DNA from: Lithodes maja
Lineage: Eukaryota; Arthropoda; Malacostraca; Decapoda; Lithodidae
Assembly (NCBI GenBank): GCA_037953745.1
Contig: JBAKBP010000757.1
Span: forward strand, 124,001 to 188,000
DNA: 64,000 nucleotides
Direction: 5' to 3'
Position numbers and translations under genes: made by a program. This document shows positions 1 to 8,688 of the stretch, one piece after another. Below the pieces are notes generated by a model. The model saw nothing but the letters and a program-made list of their open reading frames with translations. It ran no database searches and was not told the origin of the DNA. The number at the start of each line of letters is the position of its first letter. Within the stretch, counting starts at the first letter, position 1.

Positions 1-2487
1 AAATCGCCTTTCAAGCTGCATTTCTACAAGTTAAAAATACTTGAAAAGGCGGCCGCGGCAGCTAGGGAACAAGCTAAAATAGTTGGTGAGGATGAGGCTG
101 TGAGTGAGGGTCAGCGTGGTGACCCTTCTCGACCGCCATTGTCTCCCTTATCTACCCACGCCACCCAAGATGACCCGGATGCCCCGCATTCTTCCCCACC
201 ACCCCCACCATTGCCAAGGGTTGAGGACCCCCCACTTTCGGCCTATTTGCCTCCTAGGTCCCCCGACAGGAGACATACTGCTGCCGAAAAGGGGAAAGGT
301 AGAAAATATACCAAGAAAATGAAGAAAAGTAAGAGAGTTTTGTTTGAGGCTCCCGCGGCGGCGTCCACCCCTGCCGGCCCCAGCCATACGTCCCCGCAAC
401 TTTCCCCACGGTCCTCCCCACCTCTCCCGCCTTCAACATGTCTTCCTGCAGAAGTATTTGAGGTCGCCACCCCAATACCTGGGCCTAGTGAAACGGAATC
501 ATTGCTTTCTGTGACTCGTCGCAGGCCAAGGAGCCCGGGACCTCTGGAGGACACAGCCTCACCTGTCACTCCTTCCCCACCTCGCCCACCCGCACGCCGC
601 CCACGCATCACTGGTTCCCCGCCAGATTATGTGGGGGCCACTGATGATGAAGGGCACCGCTCTGAAGACTCTGGCCATGATTACATAGGTCCACCGTCAG
701 GGCAAGATGACCACTCTGACGATGACGATGACTATATGGACATCGACGACCCTCGACCCACCCGCTTGGCCCGGCTTCGTGCTGCCCGTCTTTCTGCCCG
801 CCGCCCTGGCCGCCGCCCTGACCGACGCCCTCGCCGCCGCCCTAGGGCGCGCGCCTCCCGAGTTGGCCGTGGGCGTACTGGGCTACCAGTTGGAGCTCCT
901 CGTCAGCGTAGACAAGACCCATTCTACGTTTTTCAATGGCAGGACGTAGTTGATGGGGATGGATACAACCCTGATGTGCCACCTTTTGATGAGGCACTGG
1001 AGGGTTCAGGCATTACCCCCAATTTTCCTGCAGGCCCCAATGCTCCACCACACCAACTATTTGAGGCATTCTTTGATGAGGAGGTGGTAGGCTATGTTGT
1101 CAAAGAGACAAACAAGCAGCACCAATTCCAGGTACACTTTTTGGGCAAGGTGACCAAGGGCCATATGAGGAAGTGGACCCCAGTGACTCATCAAGAATTC
1201 ATGGTGTTCCTGGCACTCACCATGCTAATGCCTCATGTCAGGAAGCATAGGTTGCCTGACTATTGGATCACCAATGATCTGATTTCAACCCCTGCCTTCG
1301 GGAAATATATGGCTCGCGACCGGTACCTTGATATCCTCGCAGCGCTCCATCTTGTCACCAACACCGACGTCCACCGCCCAGACAAGCTGTGGAAGATTAG
1401 GACGTTGTATGAGATGATGCGAGACCGCTTCACCTCCTACTTCAAGCCCTTCCGCAAGGTCGTCATTGACGAGTCTCTTGTGCTGTTCCGGGGAAAACTC
1501 AGCTTCCGGCAGTACATCCCCTCCAAAAGACATCGCTTTGGCATAAAATTCTTTGTGCTGTGCGACTGCACAACTGGCTATGTCCTGGACTTCCTGGTGT
1601 ACAGCGGGAAGGAAGGGGACGTGCTTGTGGACCCCCTCATTGGATTTGGCGGAGCAGTGGTGCAAGCCATGATGGACCGCTACTTCCATAAAAATCACGT
1701 CCTCTACACGGACAACTATTACACGTCCCCCACTCTCTCACAGTACCTGCATGAGCGCAAGACAGGGACTGTAGGCACAGTACGAGGGAAAAGGAAGGGC
1801 ATGCCAACTTTCCCTGCAAAGACCAAAAAAGGTGATGTCTTCAGGAAGAAGTCGGGGCCCATTCTGGCTATCCACTGGCACGACCAGCGGAAGGTCAACC
1901 TCCTGACCACCATCCACAAGGGGGAAATGGTGGAGACTGGCAAGGTGGATCGCCGCACCCAGGCCAGGGTGACCAAGCCCGATACTGTCCTGGACTACAA
2001 TGTCAACATGAGGCTGGTGGACAAGTCCGACATGCAGATAGGCTTCATTGACTGCCTGCGTACCTCGTGCAGATGGTACAAAAAGTTCTTTCTGCATATG
2101 GTGGACATGTCAATTCTGAATGCCTATAATATATACAGGCTTCGGAATGAGAACCCACCCCTGAAGTTCAACAGCCTGCGGAGGTTCCAAAAGCAGGTGT
2201 TGACGGGGCTCCTGGAGAAGTATGCTACGCCACAGAGGGCAGTGGCACATCCTGGGCCCGCCGTTATCGACCGCTTGCAGTCTGCTCCATACCTGCTTAG
2301 GCACCAGCTTGGTTACTTTCCTCAGAATGCAGCAGGAAGAACAAATCAGAAGCGGTGCCATGTCTGCTACCACAGCAGGGTGAGGCCGCACCCAGGTAAA
2401 AAGTCAACCACGGAGTGTGTGGAGTGCAAGGTGGCACTCTGTGCTGTAGGGTGCTTCGCTGCTTACCACACCAAGCAGGAGTTCTAA
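1..2487 (+). CDS. piggyBac transposase (PB-1), 5' partial
   Basis: DDE/D transposase for excision and integration at TTAA. The frame is open from base 1, so the N-terminus is outside the window; the GTG at 100 is only an internal codon. Order: a low-complexity Pro/Ser/acidic N-terminal region, an Arg-rich stretch (codons near 770-880), then the piggyBac transposase domain from about base 1030. Likely catalytic aspartates are in VIDESLVLF (codon 1468-1470), YTDNYYTSP (1711-1713) and RLVDKSD (2020-2022). The C-terminus carries a Cys-rich zinc-binding domain (CHVC, CVEC, then C and H residues) from about 2355, as in other piggyBac proteins. Stop TAA at 2485. There is no frameshift in the visible part, so the protein may be functional if its missing start is intact. 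Close to the PB-2 protein throughout. Confidence 0.93.
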   Translation, partial: KSPFKLHFYKLKILEKAAAAAREQAKIVGEDEAVSEGQRGDPSRPPLSPLSTHATQDDPDAPHSSPPPPPLPRVEDPPLSAYLPPRSPDRRHTAAEKGKGRKYTKKMKKSKRVLFEAPAAASTPAGPSHTSPQLSPRSSPPLPPSTCLPAEVFEVATPIPGPSETESLLSVTRRRPRSPGPLEDTASPVTPSPPRPPARRPRITGSPPDYVGATDDEGHRSEDSGHDYIGPPSGQDDHSDDDDDYMDIDDPRPTRLARLRAARLSARRPGRRPDRRPRRRPRARASRVGRGRTGLPVGAPRQRRQDPFYVFQWQDVVDGDGYNPDVPPFDEALEGSGITPNFPAGPNAPPHQLFEAFFDEEVVGYVVKETNKQHQFQVHFLGKVTKGHMRKWTPVTHQEFMVFLALTMLMPHVRKHRLPDYWITNDLISTPAFGKYMARDRYLDILAALHLVTNTDVHRPDKLWKIRTLYEMMRDRFTSYFKPFRKVVIDESLVLFRGKLSFRQYIPSKRHRFGIKFFVLCDCTTGYVLDFLVYSGKEGDVLVDPLIGFGGAVVQAMMDRYFHKNHVLYTDNYYTSPTLSQYLHERKTGTVGTVRGKRKGMPTFPAKTKKGDVFRKKSGPILAIHWHDQRKVNLLTTIHKGEMVETGKVDRRTQARVTKPDTVLDYNVNMRLVDKSDMQIGFIDCLRTSCRWYKKFFLHMVDMSILNAYNIYRLRNENPPLKFNSLRRFQKQVLTGLLEKYATPQRAVAHPGPAVIDRLQSAPYLLRHQLGYFPQNAAGRTNQKRCHVCYHSRVRPHPGKKSTTECVECKVALCAVGCFAAYHTKQEF

Positions 2488-2756
2488 TAATCATACTGAA
2501 ATTGCCCAATAAAATGACAATATGTACACTATAATTATATATAGGCAAAAAGTGGAAGAAAACCAATGTATTATAATAAAAAAGTCAAGTATTATGAGAA
2601 AATTGATACAAATACAATTCCACCATAATAATATGTGAAAGTGACACATATGTATATACCAAGTGACATTCATATGATTAGAACCTATAGAAATATATAA
2701 ATCAGTGAAAAAAGACACAATAAATTGTATATAAAACGTTTACAAATCATATAACT

Positions 2757-3287
2757 AAGTGAAAGTGACACAAGACCTAAGATTTGATGGCCAAAGTATA
2801 ATAAACACCTGTGATAATGAATAATCAGTGCCTAATACAACAATAACCTACCTCAATTACTAATAAAATGTACGGTATCGAGTGAAAATGAGCATTATCA
2901 GTGACAGTGACACTCTCTAAAGCATATTTGTCAAAGTGAAAGTGACACAAGACCTAAGATTTGATGGCCAAAGTATAATAAACACCTGTGATAACGAATA
3001 ATCAGTGCCTAATACAACAATAACCTACCTCAATTACTAATAAAATGTACGGTATCGAGTGAAAATGAGCATTATCAGTGACAGTGACACTCTCTAAAGC
3101 ATATTTGTCAAAGTGAAAGTGACACAAGACCTAAGATTTGATGGCCAAAGTATAATAAACACCTGTGATAACGAATAATAAGTGCCTAATACAACAATAA
3201 CCTACCTCAATTACTAATAAAATGTACGGTATCGAGTGAAAATTACCAATATCAGTGAAATTGATACCCTAATAAACATATTTTATA
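2757..3287 (+). repeat. 177-bp subterminal tandem array of PB-1
   Basis: Three near-identical units begin at 2757, 2934 and 3111 (period 177 bp). Each starts with AAGTGAAAGTGACAC and contains GAGTGAAAATGAGC and CAGTGACAGTGACAC. The third unit decays after about 3240. It lies between the transposase stop codon and the right terminus. The same array in reverse orientation is in PB-2. The stretch 2488-2756 before it is AT-rich and holds scattered single GTGAAAGTGACAC motifs but no gene. Inferred role: repeated transposase or host-factor binding sites. Confidence 0.9.
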
Positions 3288-3678
3288 TAATTGGCCTCAA
3301 AATAACTAGAAAATATCAAAACAAACATCACATTCTCAATATCAAACACTAAAATCGTCTAAGGGAGATAAATACTTTGGCGCGGCGAGCGGCTAGGTGC
3401 GTCGTAGCCAGGGCGGGCCGACGCTTTCGGACGCGTGAGGAAATTCCCGCATAAAAAAGCACTCGTCTTCCCGCGCTCACCATTATGCAACCAGAGGGGC
3501 TAGAGACCTCTACTAAACGCCATTCGACAGAGGAAGGTTTGTGGAACATTATTTTTTTTTATTCACAACATTACATGCAATATTCATTCTTTTACAGAGT
3601 AGTTAACATAGGTAAAAAATCCTCAAAACCCCCGGTACAGGAGTACAGTCATAAGCTATAGCCCCCGGGGCTGGAGGG
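3288..3678 (+). other. PB-1 right subterminal region with conserved block
   Basis: Non-coding end of PB-1. The segment 3365-3480 is GC-rich. On the minus strand about 3490-3530 reads as the shared block containing TAGTAGAGGTCTCTAG, which recurs in PB-2, PB-3 and the TTAA MITEs. The rest is AT-rich and ends in the terminal repeat. No gene seen. Confidence 0.7.
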
Positions 3679-3706
3679 TTAAGAGTCAGAGAAAAAAAAA
3701 TCAACT

Positions 3707-4186
3707 TTAACCCTCCAGCCCCGGCTATGTATTATATATATATTCCTCGAAATCTGGGTGTTTTGGCCGAAAAACGTCTAGGCTAGGCTACCGTATATTC
3801 GTTAATCAGACTGCTTCCCGCGCATCCCCAAGCGTAGCTGTGTTATTTACCTGTAGAATGGCATTAAGTAGAGCTCTCTAAGTCAACTGGTTGAGCTGTG
3901 ATGATGATTTCATTGGAGATAACTTTATGGCCAAAACAGCCACTTTACACCACTTTTCGATACTTAACAACAACATACAGGCACACAAGAACAAGCGACG
4001 CTCTCCTTCTTGTGGCCGGAGATGCGGAGCGTCGGTCCAGCCGGCTGTTGTTTACATGCGTCGGACCGACGCCGCGCACAGCAAGCTCACAGGCTGTGAC
4101 GTCATGGGTGTTTAAGGGACCATCCGGGTTTCTGTTACATGCTTTTTTATGGGCGTTCAAGAGCCCATCCGGGAACGGAGGGTTAA
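3707..4186 (+). mobile_element. piggyBac-type MITE A
   Basis: 480-bp non-autonomous element bounded by TTAA at 3707-3710 and 4183-4186. Its left end is CCCTCCAGCCCCGGCTATG and its right end is CCATCCGGGAACGGAGGG. It contains GGCCGAAAAACGTCTAGG and the shared block with TAGAGCTCTCTAAGTCAACT (about 3852-3891). Frames inside are short and show no known domain. It shares its right TTAA with MITE B. MITE C at 53312 is a close copy. Confidence 0.92.
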
Positions 4187-4670
4187 CCCTCCAGCCCCGG
4201 TTATGTATTATATATATATTCCTCGAAACCCGGGTGTTTTGGCCGAAAAACGTCTAGGCTAGGCTACCGTATATTCGTTAATCAGACTGCTTCCCGCATT
4301 CCCGCGCATCCCCAAGCGTAGCTGTGTTATTTTCCTGTAGAATGGCATTAAGTAGAGCTCTCTAAGTCAACTGGGTGAGCTGTGATGATGATTTCATTGG
4401 AGATAACTTTATGGCCAAACCAGCCACTTTACACCACTTTTCGATACTGAACAACAACATACAGGCACACAAGAACAAGCGACGCTCTCCTTCTTGTGGC
4501 CGGAGATGCGGAGCGTCGGTCCAGCCGGCTGTTGTTTACATGCGTCGGACCGACGCCTCGCACAGCAAGCTCACAGGCTGTGACGTCATGGGTGCATAAG
4601 AGGCCTTCCGGGTACCTGTTACATGCTTTTTTATGGGCGTACAAGAGGGCATCCGGGAACCAAGGGTTAA
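4183..4670 (+). mobile_element. piggyBac-type MITE B, in tandem with A
   Basis: Second copy of the MITE A family in the same orientation, from TTAA 4183-4186 to TTAA 4667-4670. It differs from A by point changes and by an extra CATTCCCG near 4298. The shared block is at about 4336-4375. Only one TTAA separates A and B, as expected if one inserted into the duplicated target of the other. Confidence 0.92.
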
Positions 4671-5280
4671 ACATCGAAAAAAAAAAAATTTTGTATTTAT
4701 TTTATTTTTTTTTTGCCCCTGGGCCATGCAAAATATCACTCCTCTACCTCCCCTCCTCCCCCACTTTCCTCCCCTCCTTCAGTTATCACCTATTTTCCCT
4801 GTTATTCCCTTATTCTGAGGTATATTTTCGTGCTAACATTAGCGAGTTGCAAGCAGGGCCTTGTCATCACTGTTAGCAAGCGAGTGCAAGAGAGAGAGAG
4901 AGAGAGTATCGATCGACTGTGTCTCAGTGGCCTTGGGGGAAATTGGCGGGAAAGCAGGTTGCCTCACCCATACATTATATAACTCGCGGCCTGTATCTCC
5001 GATTTTGACCATCCAAACGCTGTTTTCACTCGTTTTATTGTTGTTTCAGGTTAATACCTTTATAATCAACCCATAATAGGCGCGTTAGGATAAGTATTAA
5101 TGCTATTTATGGTAAAATGAATATTTTAGTGATGGAAACAGCTCAAATACGTCGGCACAGGGAGAGGTGTCTAATTACCCCCATGCGCACTTCTTAGGTT
5201 AAGAGTCTCCCCGCAGTCGCCCAGTAAAACCTCTTAAGAGTCTCTCTGCAGCTGCCGGGTTAAGAGTCTGGCCGTAGTCC

Positions 5281-5547
5281 CTGGGTTAAGCTCAGAGAGG
5301 GTAGAAAATACATCTTTAGAAAAAATTATATATTAGGCATAAGTAGGAGAAGGGGGTGGAGAGGGAGGAATAGCACCGGAATCATCCAAGGTGGAGTTTC
5401 TAGCAAAATTTTGAGCGAAGCGTTCAGCTTTGTCAGAGAAAGAAGTGATGGTTGTGCCATCAGAGTGGAAAAATGAGGAAGAAAAATTGTTGGAAAGGTT
5501 TTTGGCTAGATGTCAGAAAGATTGGGAGGAGCTAGAGTTAGATAGTT
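5281..5547 (-). pseudogene. Jockey-like LINE, linker and start of RT (downstream half)
   Basis: Read on the minus strand this encodes the stretch between endonuclease and reverse transcriptase of a Jockey-like LINE, including DGTTITSFSDKAERFAQNF and then NSTLDDSGAIPPSPPP, with a TGA stop near the start. It is the continuation of the fragment at 6900-7440. The two halves were separated by the insertion of LINE-K, which is bounded by the duplicated sequence gttRgatagtt. Long decayed. Confidence 0.75.
5537..5547. repeat. target-site duplication of LINE-K (left copy)
   Basis: GTTAGATAGTT here and GTTGGATAGTT at 6900-6910 flank LINE-K. They differ at one base. The left copy follows the (GTT)n tract that is the LINE's 3' tail on the minus strand. 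On both sides the outer LINE reading (ELSN...) joins across the duplication. Confidence 0.8.
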
Positions 5548-6899
5548 GTTCTTGTTGTTGTTGCTGTTCCCTAAGCTGCCTGACCGAACAGCCCCGAGTC
5601 CCTGAGGAAGGCCATGGCCACGATCGGGGTTTCCCACAGAGCTCTCATTGAGTGTAGATTGTGTTGTTGGCGTAAGTGGTTGTGTGAAATGCAGTCTTCT
5701 ATGATGTGTTTAATGCTATGGGGTGCTGTGTTACATCCCGGGCAGGTATCGACGACAGAGTCATCCAGTCTCTTCTGATAGCTCAGCAGAGCTGGATGGT
5801 GTCCGCATCTCAGCCTGGCCAGGTGGACTCTTTCCTCGCGAGGAAGGGAGGATTCGGAAGGATGGATTTTGGGAGGTCGTGCTTGCAGCTGTGTTGTATA
5901 TGAGTGAGTGGATGGATCGGCGACGATATGAGTATGGATGTGCTTCTGGAAGTTGGTTTGGGTGGGCAGGGAGGGAGAGAGGGCAGTATTTGTGTGTGAT
6001 ACCGTGTGCTGGGTGTTGTTTTGATATTTTTTGGTGTCTGTGGGTGTGTTGCCATGTAGTGTAGTGGGTGGTTTTGGTTCATGGAGGCTGCTGCCAGGAA
6101 TTGAGTGCCTCTCATGTCCAGATGGTCTTTGACTTTGAGGATTTTGGTTTCTTGATGTAGGTGATCTGTGGGTTTAGTAGCTGTGCAGCCTGTAATGATT
6201 TTTAGGGCTTTGTTTTGAATAGTCTGTAAGGTCTTATTATGTGTTTCAGCTAGGTTAGAAGCCCAGGCTGGGCTTGCGTATTCCATCACTGATCTTATGT
6301 ATTGTTTATAAACTGTGGTGGTGGTTTCTTTGTTGTGTACAAATTTTGTGTGAGCAAGTGACCTGAGGGCGTTAAGTCTGGGTGTCAGTTTCTTTTTCGT
6401 GTTTGTGGTGTGCTGTTTGAATGTCATACGAGTATCATATGTTACTCCTAGGATTTTGGGTGAGTTTGTATGTGTTAGGGGTGTGTTGTTTATGGTGAGT
6501 TGAGAGGTGTATTCGTGTTCTGTCCAGCTTTTGAGCAGGGTTGCGGTGGATTTGGCTGGGGCTAGATTAAGTCTGTTTGTAGTGCACCAGCCATGTAGTG
6601 TGTTGAGATAGGGTTGATGGAGATCTGTTGCTGTGTTTGGGTCATGGTGTGTGCATGTGAGTGTTATGTCGTCTGCATAGGAGGCTAAGTTTATTTGGGG
6701 TGTATTGGGTGTAGTTATATCGTGCATGTACAGATTGAAGAGTGCGGGCGATAGGACGGATCCTTGTGGGACTCCGTTTGGAAAGTTTCTAATGCTAGAT
6801 GACTGACCGGCAAAAGATACGTGTGCACATCTGCCTGCTAGGAAGTTGGCCAGCCACCGTTTTGTGTTGTTGTGCATGTTTGTGTTGTAGATTTTGTTT
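5548..6899 (-). mobile_element. LINE-K: Jockey/I-like LINE, 5'-truncated, RT half
   Basis: Minus-strand non-LTR retrotransposon. The frame (6946-5810, whose first part is out-of-frame outer-LINE sequence) covers RT from KIYNTNMHNNTKRWLANFL onward. It includes the motif NGVPQGSVLSPALFNLYMHD, the active-site box SYADDITLT, KILGVTYD and the thumb-like RSVMEYASPAW. The element is truncated inside the RT domain, as is usual for incomplete target-primed reverse transcription. Its 3' tail is (AAC)n. A second copy of its 3' end is at 40381-41195. The clade (Jockey or I group) is inferred from motifs and not tested. Confidence 0.85.
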
Positions 6900-7440
6900 G
6901 TTGGATAGTTCAGTGCATTTATTATTGATGAAAGAGTGTTTGGCAAGTCGAAGAACAGATTTGGCTTGATTCCGGGCAGAAATATAGGAAGAATGAGAAT
7001 TTTTAGTTTTAATGCGTCGGTACCGTTTGAATGCTTCTTCCTTGTTGCGGACAGCAGTAGACCAAGCGTTAGTAAACCAAGATTTGTTTTGCATTAGACT
7101 GAGAGGAAAAAATGGAATGTATGCTTCCATGCCCGAGAGGATTACCTCGGTAATGCGTTCAGCACTCTCCGAGGGTCCCCGGTAACGGAAGCAAAAGTCA
7201 TTCCATGGGAAATCAAAGAAGTACTGTACTGCCGAAGAGCCTTCCAGTCGGCAGCGCCAAAGTGCCACAAGCGCCGCCGGCTGGGAGGATCGGGTGGTCG
7301 TACTGGAGAGATAGGACAGGTGACAGAGAATTTTATGGTCGAAGGAGCCCAAAGGAGAGAAAAGATTTACAGTATAAGTAGAAGGATTAGAAGTTAGAAG
7401 TACAGCTCGGTCCCGTATAAAGTGAGTTCAAACAGTGCAA
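6900..7440 (-). pseudogene. Jockey-like LINE, endonuclease end and linker (upstream half)
   Basis: Minus-strand fragment of the outer LINE. It holds the end of the apurinic endonuclease domain (TVNLFSPLGSFDHKILC, where the usual SDH motif is FDH), then the linker with WFTNAWSTAVRNKEEAFKRY and ARNQAKSVLRLAKHSFINN, and ends at the LINE-K target duplication. The reading resumes at 5547. At 7403-7440 the sequence TACAGCTCGGTCCCGTATA looks like a decayed Tigger-type terminal repeat. Confidence 0.75.
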
Positions 7441-7450
7441 ATTTCGATTA

Positions 7451-7511
7451 GGAGCTGTGGTGGTCAAGTGGTGAGCACGCTCGCGTGTGAATCTGAAAGA
7501 CCCGGGATTAC
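7451..7511 (+). mobile_element. tRNA-derived SINE, 5' half
   Basis: tRNA-like head with a perfect RNA polymerase III A box, TGGTCAAGTGG (7464-7474; consensus TRGYNNARNNG). The sequence stops at GACCCGGGAT and resumes at 12996 with GGGATCGAATCCC, which supplies the B box. GGGAT (7507-7511 and 12996-13000) is the target duplication of CR1-A. The SINE is therefore older than everything between its halves. Confidence 0.75.
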
Positions 7512-7633
7512 ACTAAGCTGTATAGAAGAGTGAGGAGTAAGGAAGATGTGGGTTTGCTTCAAGGAGATGTGGAGGGCATGAAGGGATGGTCTGAACATTG
7601 GTTAATGCCTTTTCATCCAAAAAAATGCAAGTA
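7512..7633 (+). pseudogene. CR1-A LINE, segment 1
   Basis: 5' end of a truncated CR1-like LINE starting just after the YADD box (reads TKLYRRVRSKEDVGLLQGD and then MKGWSEHWLMPFHPKKCKY). It matches CR1-D (32724-35745). It is interrupted by Tigger MITE T1a and continues at 8409. Confidence 0.88.
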
Positions 7634-8406
7634 CAGTAGGGTCTCGTAAGATACGAGTTTATGGTCGATGGATGCGTCCGCATCTTACGATTTCGCATCT
7701 TACGATCACGTAAAAATACGGAAAAACGTCCCGCCTAAGGCTCGCATTTAACCCTTCCTACCCGGGCTGCCTTAGGTAAGGACAGCACGAAAGAAGGGCC
7801 GCTACCCGGTATGCCTTATCTAAGGCATGAGCTTAATAGCCTAATTAAGCTTGGTCCGAACGCCGTACGTACGACCTATGTCAACAAACCCAAGCGTTCG
7901 TCACCGCACCTCCGAAAACAAGAAGGAGAAGACTCCTCAATGTTATTGTTCTGACGTCATGACGAAATTAGTGTCTAAAATGCCCCCATATTGGCAACAT
8001 CTCTGCAATATTGGCTCCACTGAAATCGTCATCACAACTGAACCAGTTGACTTACAGAGCTCTACTAAATGCCAAAATACAGATTGAAAACCGCACTACG
8101 ATTATAGATGAGTGGGAAAGTTCTAGCAGTGAAAATAAACATAAATACGGTAGCCTAGGCCTAGACGTTTTTCGGCCATATCGCCCGGGTAGGGGCGACC
8201 GTCATTAGCTAAGACAGCCCGGGGAGGAAGGGCTAAACATTTTTTTTCGCATCTTAAGGTTTCTCCTCGGATTTAGCCCACTTTGAGCCTCCGATTCGCA
8301 AATTATGGTCATTCTCGCATCTTAAAATAATTTATTTATTATTTGGGGGTCCTCGCATCTTATGCGAATCGCATCTTAAGATCTCGCATCTTACGAGACC
8401 CTACTG
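7634..8406 (+). mobile_element. Tigger-like MITE T1a (TA target), carrying MITE F
   Basis: Terminal inverted repeats CAGTAGGGTCTCGTAAGAT and ATCTTACGAGACCCTACTG, flanked by TA on both sides, fit a non-autonomous Tc1/mariner-Tigger element. Inside is MITE F, inserted at a TTAA. Without F the length is about 288 bp, almost the same as T1b (12100-12388). It contains many GCATCTTA and CGCATCTTAAG repeats. Confidence 0.88.
7748..8236 (-). mobile_element. piggyBac-type MITE F inside T1a
   Basis: Starts at TTAA 7748-7751 with CCCTTCCTACCCGGGCTGCC and ends GCCCGGGGAGGAAGGG followed by CTAA (8233-8236), a mutated TTAA. On the minus strand it has the family block (TAGTAGAGCTCTGTAAGTCA near 8045-8080) and a close match to GGCCGAAAAACGTCTAGG. 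T1b has the uninterrupted sequence at the same place. Confidence 0.85.
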
Positions 8407-8408
8407 TA

Positions 8409-8688
8409 CTGTACAGTACATGCGGATTGGGACTAGCAAGATAGACAAGGTAGGATTCAGTATGTATGAAGCGATGGAGGAAGTGAATGCAGAAAAGGAT
8501 ATAGGAGTAGTGATAGACAATAAGTTAAATTTCTCAGAATATTTAGCGGAAAAGATAAACAAAGCCAATAGAATTGTAGGGCTGATAAGGAGGACATTTG
8601 TGTCACTTGACGAAGAAATATTCAGGAATCTCTATACAGCGCTGGTTAGGCCGCACCTGGAATATGCGAACCAGGTGTGGGCTCCATA
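8409..8688 (+). pseudogene. CR1-A LINE, segment 2
   Basis: Continues CR1-A after T1a. It reads MRIGTSKIDKVGFSMYEAM and then DIGVVIDNKLNFSEYLAEK, ending ANQVWAPY, where a poly(T) tract begins the Jockey-like LINE. The rest (MVKDIEAVEKVQRR...) is at 12428-12995. The ATAT at both sides may be the target duplication. Confidence 0.88.

Larger units (their letters stand above)
1..3682 (+). mobile_element. piggyBac element PB-1, 5' part outside window
   Basis: Cut-and-paste DNA transposon of the piggyBac superfamily. The right end is visible: a terminal sequence ending GGGGCTGGAGGG is followed by TTAA at 3679-3682, the mirror of the CCCTCCAGCCCCGG ends of neighbouring TTAA elements. Inside are a transposase frame (1-2487), an AT-rich 3' region with a 177-bp tandem array, and a subterminal block (about 3490-3530) that recurs in all related elements here. 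PB-1 sits in the internal TTAA of the left terminal repeat of MITE G1. The left end lies before base 1. Closest relative in the window is PB-2 at 36162-40369, in the opposite orientation. Confidence 0.9.
3679..5263 (+). mobile_element. TTAA MITE G1, interrupted by MITEs A and B
   Basis: Non-autonomous element with about 66-bp terminal repeats containing AGTCTCTCTGCAGCTGCCGG and an internal CTCTTAAGAG. The right terminus ends at TTAA 5260-5263. The body (4671-5199) matches G2 (53725-54367), including a poly(A/T) tract, CATGCAAAAT and a (GA)n run. The left part (3679-3706, up to AAAATCAACTT) continues at 4671 with ACATCGAA; G2 has the same two sequences contiguous. MITEs A and B therefore entered a TTAA in G1, and PB-1 entered the TTAA of its left terminal repeat. 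Confidence 0.8.

Noticed and set aside
2757..3287. Centromeric-type satellite
   Set aside because: The unit length is suggestive, but only three units are present, always within piggyBac elements.
3891..4257. Frames MSCDDDFIGDNFMAK... repeated at 3891, 4375 and 53504
   Set aside because: Recurrence follows the MITE copies; no domain, inconsistent frame lengths, and they lie across element ends.
5430..5651. Plus-strand frame with a Cys run (SCSCCCCCS)
   Set aside because: Caused by reading the (GTT)n LINE tail; the minus strand carries the LINE.
7451..7511. A functional tRNA gene
   Set aside because: Only the A-box half is here, the B-box half is 5.5 kb away and no cloverleaf can form; a split SINE explains it better.
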